7,748 nt of DNA from Acidobacteriota bacterium (lineage in GTDB: Bacteria > Acidobacteriota > Blastocatellia > Pyrinomonadales > Pyrinomonadaceae): the NCBI GenBank assembly GCA_029862725.1, contig JAOTWT010000127.1:1-7748 (forward strand), read 5' to 3'. Positions 1 to 6,402 of the stretch are shown here, piece by piece. Each line of letters starts with the position of its first letter. Positions within the stretch are counted from its first letter, which is position 1. The notes under the pieces are model-generated. The model made no database searches, was not told where the DNA came from, and was given only the letters and a program-made list of their open reading frames with translations. The translations under genes were made by a program, and so were the position numbers.

Positions 1-1028
1 ACGGCGAAGCCCTTCCGGGTCTCAGGGCCGCTTACGATGAGGAATCCAGAACGACCGATAAGGACCTCGTTCTGCAAAACATCGCCAATATTGCCCCGGT
101 TCAGCTGCTGGTCGCGGCCGGGTCGGGAGTTCCGAAAGACAGGCTGAAAGCGGCCGTGCCCCGGATTGCCGCTTCCGAGCCTGTACTCAACAGGGAACTC
201 TTTAGGTTCTTTGCGCGGAAGGCCGCGGAGCTCCCGGATGGACAAAAGATAGAGGTGTTCGAGAAGCGTTTCGGCGGGGCGGACGCCGGAGCGCGTGTTG
301 GTGCGGAAGATGAGTTTGCCGCCAAAGCATTTGAAAACGAGACGGTCACTACTGTCGATGGGCTGAACGGACTGCTCGATATGTCCGCTGAAGAGATAAA
401 AACTTCGGAGGACCCTTTGGTCGGCTTCGTAAACGAGATCGCGCCCGAGATCGCGGCAATGAACGCCCGGCAGGCGAAGCTCGGTGCGGCGCTGGGTAAA
501 TACAGGCTGCCGTTTATCAAAGCGATGGCGGAGATGAAAAACGCGGTGCCCTACCCGGACGCCAATTCGACGCAGCGATTCTCGTATGGAAAAGTCAAAG
601 GCTATTCGCCGAGGGAAGCCGTGAGTTACACGCCCTTTACGACGCTCGACGGCATTTTTGAAAAAGACACCGGCCGCGAGCCTTTCAACGCACCGGCCAA
701 GCTCCAGGAATTATGGGAGAAAAAGGATTTCGGCGTGCATGGCGTAAACGGAACCGTGCCGCTCGATTTTCTAACGACAAACGACATCATCGGCGGGAAT
801 TCCGGAAGCCCTGTGATGAATGCGAAGGGCGAGCTCATCGGTCTCGCGTTTGACGGGAACTACGAGGGCCTTGGCAACGACTTCTTCTTCAACCCCGCTT
901 TGGGGAGGACGATCGTCGTCGATATTCGCTACGTCATGTTCCTTACGGATAAGTTCGGCGACGCCGGCTGGATCCTGAAGGAGATGGAAGTAAAGGGCGG
1001 CAAGAAGGCGATGACGGCAGGTAGATAG
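1..1028 (+). CDS. S46-family dipeptidyl-peptidase (DPP7-like), C-terminal part, 5' truncated
   Basis: The reading frame is open from base 3 with no start inside the window, giving 341 residues of a family usually about 700 long. The S46 signature is near the end: G-G-N-S-G-S-P-V, with the catalytic Ser codon at 801-803. The His and Asp of the triad lie in the missing N-terminal half. Exactly 18 residues after the Ser, in F-D-G-N-Y-E, is a Gly (855-857). In the studied Porphyromonas enzymes this position is Gly in DPP7 (hydrophobic P1 preference) and Arg in DPP11 (acidic P1), so a DPP7-like preference is inferred. Such enzymes release dipeptides from peptide N-termini in the periplasm. The ending R-Y-V-M-F-...-D-K-F fits the family's C-terminus, which is therefore intact. 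The next gene starts one base after the stop, suggesting co-transcription. Confidence 0.93.
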   Translation, partial: GEALPGLRAAYDEESRTTDKDLVLQNIANIAPVQLLVAAGSGVPKDRLKAAVPRIAASEPVLNRELFRFFARKAAELPDGQKIEVFEKRFGGADAGARVGAEDEFAAKAFENETVTTVDGLNGLLDMSAEEIKTSEDPLVGFVNEIAPEIAAMNARQAKLGAALGKYRLPFIKAMAEMKNAVPYPDANSTQRFSYGKVKGYSPREAVSYTPFTTLDGIFEKDTGREPFNAPAKLQELWEKKDFGVHGVNGTVPLDFLTTNDIIGGNSGSPVMNAKGELIGLAFDGNYEGLGNDFFFNPALGRTIVVDIRYVMFLTDKFGDAGWILKEMEVKGGKKAMTAGR

Positions 1029-1029
1029 G

Positions 1030-1320
1030 TTGCATTGGATCTTCGATCCGGAAGCTGGCGGCGAATTGGAAGCCGTGATTCAATTTGAACTGTCCGGCGA
1101 CGAAGCCAGGCGGCACTTAATCGCGATCGAGAATGGCATGGCAGACTTTGCGAAGGCGTCTCAAAACAGCCCATATCTGACCATCCAAACGCCTTCCGGG
1201 ATATGGCGCCAGGTCAGCTCCGGGAAGATTGACGGCGCGGCGGCCTTCTCGAAAGGCCTTTACAAAGTGACGGGCGATTTCTCGCTGCTCGTTCGGCTAA
1301 GCGAATTGTTTCCGAAGTAG
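1030..1320 (+). CDS. Small SCP2 sterol-carrier-like domain protein, TTG start
   Basis: This 96-residue protein consists almost entirely of an SCP2-like domain: an opening F-D-P-E-A-G-G-E-L-E-A-V-I-Q-F-E-L-S-G stretch, a central 'D-F-A-K-A-S' and 'L-T-I-Q-T-P' segment, then W-R-Q-V-S-S-G-K-I-D-G-A-A-A-F-S-K-G with K-V-T-G-D-F-S-L-L-V. SCP2 folds hold a hydrophobic pocket for lipids; no particular ligand can be named. No signal peptide is visible, so it is probably cytoplasmic. No ATG is available: an in-frame TGA lies at 1012-1014, and TTG at 1030 is the first usable start (TTG 1066 and GTG 1075 would clip the domain). It begins one base after the peptidase stop with no strong Shine-Dalgarno, which fits translational coupling. 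The domain also occurs as the C-terminus of larger flavodoxin-like proteins, so this could be a remnant. It converges on the helicase; no clear terminator hairpin is seen at 1321-1381. Confidence 0.75.
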   Translation: MHWIFDPEAGGELEAVIQFELSGDEARRHLIAIENGMADFAKASQNSPYLTIQTPSGIWRQVSSGKIDGAAAFSKGLYKVTGDFSLLVRLSELFPK

Positions 1321-1381
1321 CCGTCAGAACGACAAGAAACGCCAACCGTCAATTTTAGTAACTCAAAACTCGCGCTGTCTG

Positions 1382-2644
1382 CTAACCTGCGCGTCTTCGC
1401 CGCCGCCTTTGGTTCGACGGCTTTTGGCTGTTTCCCCATTTTTGTCCGCCCGGACGCTTGTTCCGGCGTTGCACCGTTGCTGCCGGTTTCCTGTCGATAT
1501 CCGGCTCAAATCCCTCGACTTTTTCTCGCGGAATCTGTTTGCCGATCATCCGTTCCGTTGCGCGGACCCACGCCCGGTCGGTGCCCGTTACAAACGTACA
1601 TGCGATGCCTTCCTGCTCCGAACGGCCCGTACGGCCGATGCGGTGGGTGTAGGCTTCGGGTGTGTTCGGGACGTCGAAGTTGATCACGTGAGAGACGTTG
1701 CTGACATCGATGCCGCGGGCGACGATGTCGGTCGCGACGAGAATGTCGAAGCGCCTTTCGCGAAACCCGCGCATCGTGCGGTCCCTTTGACCCTGGGACA
1801 TATTGCCCTGAAGGTCAAACGCCTGGTAATCCAATTTCCGAAGACCGTCTGAAAGGCGTTTCGCCCGTCGCTTTGTACGTACAAAGACGATCGCGCTGTT
1901 GCATTTCTCGCTGTTGAATATATGTTCAAGCAGATCGAGCTTTCGTTTTTCCGGGATCATGTAAAGAGCGTGATCGATCGTTTCGGCCGGAGCCGCATTG
2001 GCGAGTTCCACGACATGCGGATTATTCAGGACTTCATCTGCGAGTCCGCGGATCTCCTTGGGCATCGTTGCCGAGAACAACAGGTTCTGCCTTTTTCCCG
2101 GAAGCACCTTCATGATCTTTCGAATATCGGGCAGAAAGCCCATATCGAACATGTGGTCCGCTTCGTCGAGGACAAGGGTCTCGACCTTGTTGAGGTGAAG
2201 TGCCCGCTGTCCGATCAGGTCGAGCACACGGCCGGGGCAGCCGACAACGATGTCGGGGCCTCTGCGAAGTGCGTTTATTTGGCTGCGGATCTTGACGCCG
2301 CCAAAAATGGTTACGACGTTGAGGCCGGTGTGCCTTGAAAGTGTTCGAAATTCTTCGGCTATCTGGGTAGCCAGTTCTCTGGTCGGCGCGAGCACGAGTG
2401 CACGCGGCGAGTTGGCCTTGCGCCCGAGCAGACGCTCGAGCATCGGCAGCGCAAAGGCTGCGGTTTTTCCTGTGCCCGTTTGGGCGAGTCCCAAAACATC
2501 GCGGCCGTCAAGGCTCGCTGGTATCGTTTCGGTTTGAATCTGCCTGGGTTTTACAAACCCGGCTGCGCGTACGCCGCGCAAAATAGTATCGTCTAGCCCG
2601 AACCGGTCAAAACCGTTGAGGGCATTAGCAGCTGATGCTGACAT
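1382..2644 (-). CDS. rhlE: DEAD-box ATP-dependent RNA helicase, RhlE type
   Basis: All helicase motifs are present in the 420-residue product: Q motif around residues 30-41 (Gln35), Walker A A-Q-T-G-T-G-K-T (54-61), Ia P-T-R-E-L-A (87-92), GG (115-116), Ib C-P-G-R (136-139, usually TPGR), D-E-A-D (160-163), S-A-T (191-193), IV I-V-F-V-R-T (252-257), V A-T-D-I-V-A-R-G-I-D (304-313) and VI H-R-I-G-R-T-G-R (334-341). After the two RecA domains comes a basic tail of about 40 residues ending in six consecutive Arg, suited to non-specific RNA binding. Length and order match RhlE-like proteins, which unwind short RNA duplexes in ribosome assembly and RNA decay, often in the cold. The ATG lies 12 bases after a GGAG, a longish spacing. 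It appears monocistronic, with 438 bp upstream. The subfamily name is less certain than the DEAD-box assignment. Confidence 0.95.
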   Translation of the reverse strand: MSASAANALNGFDRFGLDDTILRGVRAAGFVKPRQIQTETIPASLDGRDVLGLAQTGTGKTAAFALPMLERLLGRKANSPRALVLAPTRELATQIAEEFRTLSRHTGLNVVTIFGGVKIRSQINALRRGPDIVVGCPGRVLDLIGQRALHLNKVETLVLDEADHMFDMGFLPDIRKIMKVLPGKRQNLLFSATMPKEIRGLADEVLNNPHVVELANAAPAETIDHALYMIPEKRKLDLLEHIFNSEKCNSAIVFVRTKRRAKRLSDGLRKLDYQAFDLQGNMSQGQRDRTMRGFRERRFDILVATDIVARGIDVSNVSHVINFDVPNTPEAYTHRIGRTGRSEQEGIACTFVTGTDRAWVRATERMIGKQIPREKVEGFEPDIDRKPAATVQRRNKRPGGQKWGNSQKPSNQRRRRRRAG

Positions 2645-3082
2645 ATGAATATAGTTCTCCGCTATACCTGTCCGGAAGACTCCGAACGGTATGGCCGTTT
2701 TCCGACCCGTACAACAGAGATGGGTAAGATTGAAAAGTTGCGGTGTGATCTCGAAATGATGAGGAGATACTGCTGTGGCCGCTTATCAGGCCGTTGCCCG
2801 ATTGCAATCCATAACAGTAGGGGTTTTTGACGACAATTGCAAATGGGAATAGCGCTTTGCGGGATCCCGGCAAAGATAAATCATCCGAATAGCGGTGAAG
2901 CAGCTACAGCATCACGACCCCAAAACGCACGGATTTAATTAGGCCAAAAGGCGTTAGCTGCAAACGCACCTAACGCCAGAGTTGCGGATCTTATTTTGTG
3001 TTTCGGTTTTCGGCGGCAGGAGTTCGTTTTCGATTACGTTCTCTGCGCCAGCTCTCATGTCGCGCTGTTTATGCTGAAACCA
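2645..3082. other. Intergenic region between helicase and cytochrome, no gene supported
   Basis: This 438-bp gap contains the upstream region of the helicase and the downstream region of the cytochrome, both on the minus strand. I see no tRNA or known riboswitch. Reading frames here lack family resemblance. A probable terminator lies at 2950-2977. A small hairpin, CTTTGC/GCAAAG, spans 2855-2875. On the minus strand a weak promoter-like pair, TTGTCG and TATGGA with a 17-base spacer, lies around 2802-2840; if used, the helicase would have a 5' leader of roughly 150 bases. That pair is only a suggestion. Confidence 0.5.
2950..2977 (-). terminator. Probable intrinsic terminator of the cytochrome gene
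   Basis: A perfect 7-bp inverted repeat, GGCGTTA and TAACGCC, encloses a 14-base loop. Read on the minus strand the stem is followed at once by TTTT, then TTGG-poor sequence; the plus-strand side has no T-run. It lies about 105 bases beyond the cytochrome stop and upstream of the helicase, the right place to separate the two units. The T-run is short and the loop large, so efficiency is uncertain. A competing 5-bp pairing (GCGTT with AACGC) is possible inside it. Confidence 0.4.
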
Positions 3083-3655
3083 TCAGCTCTTTTTGTGACA
3101 CGCCGTGCATTTCATGGCCGTCGGGGCTTTCGCTTCCGGTCTCGCTTTTGCTACTGCATTATGGCAAGTCGTACACCCTCTATGAAATGCGTTTTGATTT
3201 GTCAAAGATATTGTTTTGCCTTTCTCGTCCTCTATCTCCGGTATTTCGGTTAATATCTTGGGTTCATCGTTCTTCGAAATATGGCAGCTCCGGCATGTTG
3301 TCACGTTCGGAGTATCGGGATCCTTCAATGATTCCAAAGTTAGCGTCACTGTGCGGTCCGCGGGATAGACCGTCGTTTTCGGCGCATCGTCCGGGACATC
3401 GCTCGCAGCCAGTTCGACATGATGGCACTCAATGCATTTGAGAGTCGCGGTGCCGTCGACGCTGTACTTTTTGGTTATGTGATTTCCATGGTTGAAGGTT
3501 ATTTTACCGAGTTTTGCATTCTCACCCAGCACAATGGTTTCGGGGGGGACACGGTCTTCCCCGGTTTGCGCGGTGGTCGTCTGAATGTTTGATCTTAAAC
3601 TCAGGCCAAGCAGGGCAAATAGAACGAGGAATGTAAATACTATTCTAATTTTCAT
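3083..3655 (-). CDS. Secreted tetraheme c-type cytochrome (cytochrome c3/c7-like)
   Basis: The 190-residue product starts with a signal peptide: M-K-I-R, a hydrophobic stretch at about 5-20, and a likely cut after Ala29 (T-T-A before Q30). Four heme-binding C-x-x-C-H motifs follow: CIECH (74-78), CRSCH (121-125), CTTCH (161-165) and CTACH (183-187). The protein has exactly eight Cys, all in these motifs, and exactly eight His: the four motif His plus His56, His59, His79 and His158, just enough to give every heme a second His ligand. The F-N-H-G-N-H segment before the first motif is typical of class III (c3/c7-like) cytochromes. It probably carries electrons in the periplasm; its partner cannot be told, as no oxidoreductase is adjacent. 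The start is well supported by AAGGAG six bases upstream. It appears monocistronic. Confidence 0.9.
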   Translation of the reverse strand: MKIRIVFTFLVLFALLGLSLRSNIQTTTAQTGEDRVPPETIVLGENAKLGKITFNHGNHITKKYSVDGTATLKCIECHHVELAASDVPDDAPKTTVYPADRTVTLTLESLKDPDTPNVTTCRSCHISKNDEPKILTEIPEIEDEKGKTISLTNQNAFHRGCTTCHNAVAKARPEAKAPTAMKCTACHKKS

Positions 3656-3661
3656 TTATTG

Positions 3662-3667
3662 CTCCTT
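3662..3667 (-). promoter_or_regulatory. Shine-Dalgarno site of the cytochrome gene
   Basis: The minus strand reads AAGGAG, then six bases, then the ATG at 3655-3653. This near-ideal site fixes the start codon and with it the signal peptide. Confidence 0.85.
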
Positions 3668-3889
3668 AGGACGTCTTCCTTCTCAATCCAAATATTCTCT
3701 CAGATTTCAATATCCGGTCGATAAACTTCTACAGCTATAAAATAGCAACGATCCAAGCATTTATAAAGCAATCTCCATTCCAATAATCACGAAACACTGA
3801 TAATTGCGTCTTTCGCTTATTTTTGGCACGTTTTAGGGCATTTTCAAGGTTGTTTTTGCCTATGACGCAGAGACAAAATGAACGGCACC

Positions 3890-3903
3890 GCGGAATATTC
3901 CGC
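3890..3903. repeat. Perfect 14-bp palindrome, possible operator
   Basis: GCGGAATATTCCGC is fully self-complementary. It lies about 235 bases upstream of the cytochrome start in non-coding DNA. It has no loop, so a dimeric protein binding site is likelier than an RNA hairpin. No known regulator can be assigned. Confidence 0.35.
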
Positions 3904-4010
3904 ATAAACACGTGGATTCGTTTGCGCGGCGCATTTCGCGGTTTCTGAGGTCGAAAACCAGGAGATAAGTACTCGCTTGCCAGATGCTGGATTTGCGTCG
4001 GGAGCCACAT

Positions 4011-4023
4011 GCAGTCGGACTGC
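4011..4023. repeat. Short perfect inverted repeat (6+1+6)
   Basis: GCAGTC-G-GACTGC is a perfect interrupted palindrome in non-coding DNA between the regulator and the cytochrome. It could be a protein binding site or chance. Confidence 0.25.
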
Positions 4024-4308
4024 GCGAATTCGTCCTCAAAAGAGTGAAAATCCATTTAAGGAGACTTGCAGGAGTCCATCTTCGTTTGATTCTTATCGGG
4101 CCAATTACTCAGAGCGCGCCAACGATTATCGCTTCATGGAACGATTCCGGATCTCCTGTTTCGGGATAGATTCCAGTAGATTCAGCATGGAAGCGTCGAT
4201 TCTCATTTGCGCTGGGAACAGGGAAACTGAGGTCCCGGTAGGTTTGATTCGCTTCGGGAGGATTCCATTCTGCATTTTCCAATCTGTACCGGCAGCGGAT
4301 GCAAGACC

Positions 4309-6231
4309 CTACTTGTCCAGATTCATCCGGGCATAGATCTCCCGAAATCGTGGCTCGGTCCGGAGCGGCGCGAATTCGGGCGTGACGTTGATAAACGGCA
4401 TGGTGTCGTTGCGTTCCTCCAATCCTTCCTCAAGCCAATCGAGTGCCCCCTGTTTGCCACCGGTTTCCAGGGCGAGGGCTGCCAGGTAGATCGGAGAAAC
4501 GTATTCTCCGTCCCGGCGCCTGCCCTCTAATTCGCCCAGTACGGCCCGAGCTTCCGGGTACCTTTTTAACGTAGTCAGCATCAAGCCCCGGTGGTAGAGA
4601 TAAATTATCGACTTTTCCGATGCCTGCCGTTTGATCTCGCTCAGTTCCCTCGCGGCCAGGTCCGCTTTACCCGTGGCGCGGTAAGCCCGGAAAAGTCCGA
4701 TATGAGCGTCAAGAAACGAAGGGTCCAACTCGAGCGCAGCCTCAAAAAAATCGATCGCCCTTCCAAAATCCTCTTTCGCGAACGGCGGATAACCACTCTC
4801 GGCCGCGATGATCAGAGACGTCGGATTTAACTCGCGAGCGATTTTGAAATGTGCCTCCGCCTTTTCAAACCGCCCGTCAGAGATCAAGAGCCATGCATAC
4901 CAGTGATGCGCTTTGTCCAGATTCGGATTCAACCTGATCGCTTTCAAGAAGCTGGATTCTGCGGATTTATGATCCCAGTCGTGGTACAACTGAATATCGG
5001 CAAGAGTAACGTAAGCATCGGCCAATTCGGGGTTTATCTCGAGCGCCCGGGCAATCGATTTCCTCACCTTTTGAATCACGTCCCGCGGTGATGAATAGCC
5101 GCGTTTGCCTTCGGAAAGCAGCCAGTTTGCATCGGCAATGCCAACATAGGCTTCCGCAAAATCCGGATCAATCTTCAAAGCATCCTCAAAATAACCGATC
5201 GATCGACGGATGCCCGGCTCGGTGCGTTTACCAAGAAAAAACTTCCCCTGGAGGTAAAGACGATAGGCATCCGGGTGGTCTGTGATCCTGCGAGTGAGGA
5301 GGTTCGTTTCGCCTCTGGAAATCTCCGACAGGAGCCCGTTGGCAACCCGGATCGACAATGAATCCTGCAATTTCAGGACTTCCTGTCCCGATTCGTCGAA
5401 TGATCCGGTCCACAAGATCGCACCGTCCCTGACATCGATCGCGCGAACATTCAGACGCAATTTGTCATCCGCCTCCTGTATCGTTCCGACGAGCGCGGCG
5501 TCAACTTTGAGTTCTTTTCCAAACTCAATCGGATCCATTCCGCTTTCCGGAAACTTCGATACTGCCGTCAGGGGTCTGACCGCGAACCTGTTCAGGCTTC
5601 CGAGACGACTTATCAGCGCGTCCGTAATGCCAAGTGAAAGCATCTCACTTTCCCCTTTTTTGCCGAGGGTTGTGAATGGCAAAACGGCGAACGAGTTGAT
5701 TTCACGGTCTTCGACCGGGATGCCCGAGAGCCCTGATCCATCGCCGAAGCGCAGCCAAAGCGCAAAACTTGAGACAAGGAATGTCCCGAGCAGTACGATC
5801 GCGACAAAGTGCCAGCGGACCTGCCGGCCCCGGTCCACAGGTTCCGTCCGTGGAGGGGCATTGGTTGCCACCCGTTCATCCCCGGGTTTTTCGTTGGAAT
5901 CGCCGGTCGCGGCTTCAACAAGAAACCGGTATCCATGTTTCGGAATTGTCTCGATGAAGTCGATCTGTTCGAGGCTGTTGTCTGAAAAGATCTTTCTCAG
6001 GTTGGAGATGTGGACGTTTAGATTACCGTCTTCAACAAACGCATCGCCCCAAACCTGATCCATTATCTGCTCACGCGAGACGATTTCGCCTTGATGTCTG
6101 AGCAGCAGCACAAGGATCTCAAGGGCTTTCGGAGCGACGTGCAAGAGGTCGGATTCCCGCCAGAGGCGCATTTCAGCGACATCCAGCCGAAATCCCTCAA
6201 ATTCGAAAGTTGTCGGGCCTTTTTCAGACAT
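4309..6231 (-). CDS. Membrane-anchored winged-helix transcriptional regulator with TolB-N-like and TPR domains (CadC-like)
   Basis: The 640-residue product has an OmpR/PhoB-type winged-helix DNA-binding domain at about 10-105, with V-S-R-E-Q-I-M-D-Q-V-W, the N-V-H-I-S-N-L-R-K recognition region and the wing G-Y-R-F. A linker rich in Pro and charged residues leads to one transmembrane segment at about 142-160, preceded by R-G-R-Q-V-R, which suits a cytoplasmic N-terminus. Next is a TolB-N/adenylate-cyclase-associated-like domain (about 177-300; F-A-V-L-P-F, L-S-L-G-I-T-D-A-L-I-S-R-L). TPR-type helical repeats follow from about 320 to 605, with units ending in N-P or D-P such as A-L-K-I-D-P-D, A-I-R-L-N-P-N and A-L-E-L-D-P-S. 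There is no receiver domain, so it is a one-component regulator probably sensing in the periplasm. The ATG has no clear Shine-Dalgarno; the upstream is AT-rich. It is divergent from the fibre gene, its likeliest target. The signal sensed is unknown. Confidence 0.9.
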   Translation of the reverse strand: MSEKGPTTFEFEGFRLDVAEMRLWRESDLLHVAPKALEILVLLLRHQGEIVSREQIMDQVWGDAFVEDGNLNVHISNLRKIFSDNSLEQIDFIETIPKHGYRFLVEAATGDSNEKPGDERVATNAPPRTEPVDRGRQVRWHFVAIVLLGTFLVSSFALWLRFGDGSGLSGIPVEDREINSFAVLPFTTLGKKGESEMLSLGITDALISRLGSLNRFAVRPLTAVSKFPESGMDPIEFGKELKVDAALVGTIQEADDKLRLNVRAIDVRDGAILWTGSFDESGQEVLKLQDSLSIRVANGLLSEISRGETNLLTRRITDHPDAYRLYLQGKFFLGKRTEPGIRRSIGYFEDALKIDPDFAEAYVGIADANWLLSEGKRGYSSPRDVIQKVRKSIARALEINPELADAYVTLADIQLYHDWDHKSAESSFLKAIRLNPNLDKAHHWYAWLLISDGRFEKAEAHFKIARELNPTSLIIAAESGYPPFAKEDFGRAIDFFEAALELDPSFLDAHIGLFRAYRATGKADLAARELSEIKRQASEKSIIYLYHRGLMLTTLKRYPEARAVLGELEGRRRDGEYVSPIYLAALALETGGKQGALDWLEEGLEERNDTMPFINVTPEFAPLRTEPRFREIYARMNLDK

Positions 6232-6261
6232 TTTGTTGTAATTGACCGAATCTTAGCACCT

Positions 6262-6305
6262 ATTAATCGAAAAATTAATATTTTTGGCCCTAAATTAATG
6301 TTTTT
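6262..6305. promoter_or_regulatory. Three ATTAAT elements, candidate regulator operator
   Basis: ATTAAT occurs at 6262-6267, 6274-6279 and 6294-6299. The second and third lie in a longer direct repeat, AAATTAAT[A/G]TTTTT (6272-6285 and 6292-6305), with a 20-bp period, about two helical turns. The first is 12 bp before the second. They sit between the divergent regulator and fibre genes and end one base before a candidate -35 of the fibre gene. OmpR-type winged-helix proteins bind tandem direct repeats next to a -35, so this is a fitting operator; binding itself is inference, and AT-rich promoter DNA can give such repeats by chance. Confidence 0.45.
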
Positions 6306-6306
6306 C

Positions 6307-6336
6307 TTGAGTATTTTTGCGGGCGATTCATGGAAT
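6307..6336 (+). promoter_or_regulatory. Candidate sigma-70-like promoter of the fibre gene
   Basis: TTGAGT (6307-6312) and TGGAAT (6331-6336) are separated by 18 bases; each box matches four of six consensus positions. The leader to the ATG would be about 60 bases. Weak boxes next to an operator-like repeat would suit an activator-dependent promoter. This is a guess from pattern only. Confidence 0.25.
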
Positions 6337-6387
6337 CATGGTCGGGAAATGAAAATCCACGAGCACGCACCAGCCGGCGCAGAATTA

Positions 6388-6394
6388 AGAGGAG
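6388..6394 (+). promoter_or_regulatory. Shine-Dalgarno site of the fibre gene
   Basis: AGAGGAG lies eight bases before the ATG at 6403-6405 and is followed by an AT-rich spacer. It selects this ATG, which also gives a proper signal peptide. Confidence 0.85.
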
Positions 6395-6402
6395 TTGTAA
6401 AC

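Larger units (their letters stand above)
3656..4308. other. 653-bp intergenic region upstream of the cytochrome, no gene supported
   Basis: This gap separates the regulator stop from the cytochrome start. The part next to the cytochrome (about 3690-3860) is AT-rich and should hold its promoter, though I cannot name a convincing -35/-10 pair. The middle carries short perfect palindromes at 3890-3903, 3923-3933 (TGCGC-G-GCGCA) and 4011-4023. The part next to the regulator (about 4070-4308) is more GC-rich and could be decayed coding sequence or a 3' trailer. Open frames at 3735-4055 (-) and 3977-4336 (+) show no recognisable domain. No tRNA, transposase or terminal repeats are visible. Confidence 0.55.

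Noticed and set aside
1321..1381. Bidirectional terminator between the converging SCP2 and helicase genes
   Set aside because: I could find no stable hairpin with a T-run in these 61 bases.
1409..1852. Plus-strand open frame inside the helicase
   Set aside because: It lies opposite conserved helicase motifs and has no recognisable family; it is a mirror of the real gene.
2645..2830. Plus-strand 61-residue frame starting next to the helicase ATG
   Set aside because: Its ATG arises from the CATATG at the helicase start; no family resemblance and many Cys/Arg codons typical of non-coding DNA.
2855..2875. Hairpin CTTTGC/GCAAAG as a terminator
   Set aside because: No T-run follows on either strand and the stem has a G-G mismatch; at most a leader structure.
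2998..3441. Plus-strand frames opposite the cytochrome
   Set aside because: The opposite strand codes for a clear tetraheme cytochrome with a strong ribosome site; these are shadows.
3735..4055. Minus-strand 106-residue frame upstream of the cytochrome
   Set aside because: Composition is unlike a conserved protein, no domain is visible, and it spans the palindromes and AT-rich presumed promoter region.
3977..4336. Plus-strand 119-residue frame in the intergenic region
   Set aside because: No domain, runs into the 3' end of the opposing regulator gene, and lacks a good ribosome site.
5282..6058. Long plus-strand open frame (258 codons)
   Set aside because: It is antisense to the well-supported regulator gene, is rich in Ser, Arg and Pro as mirror frames are, and shows no domain.
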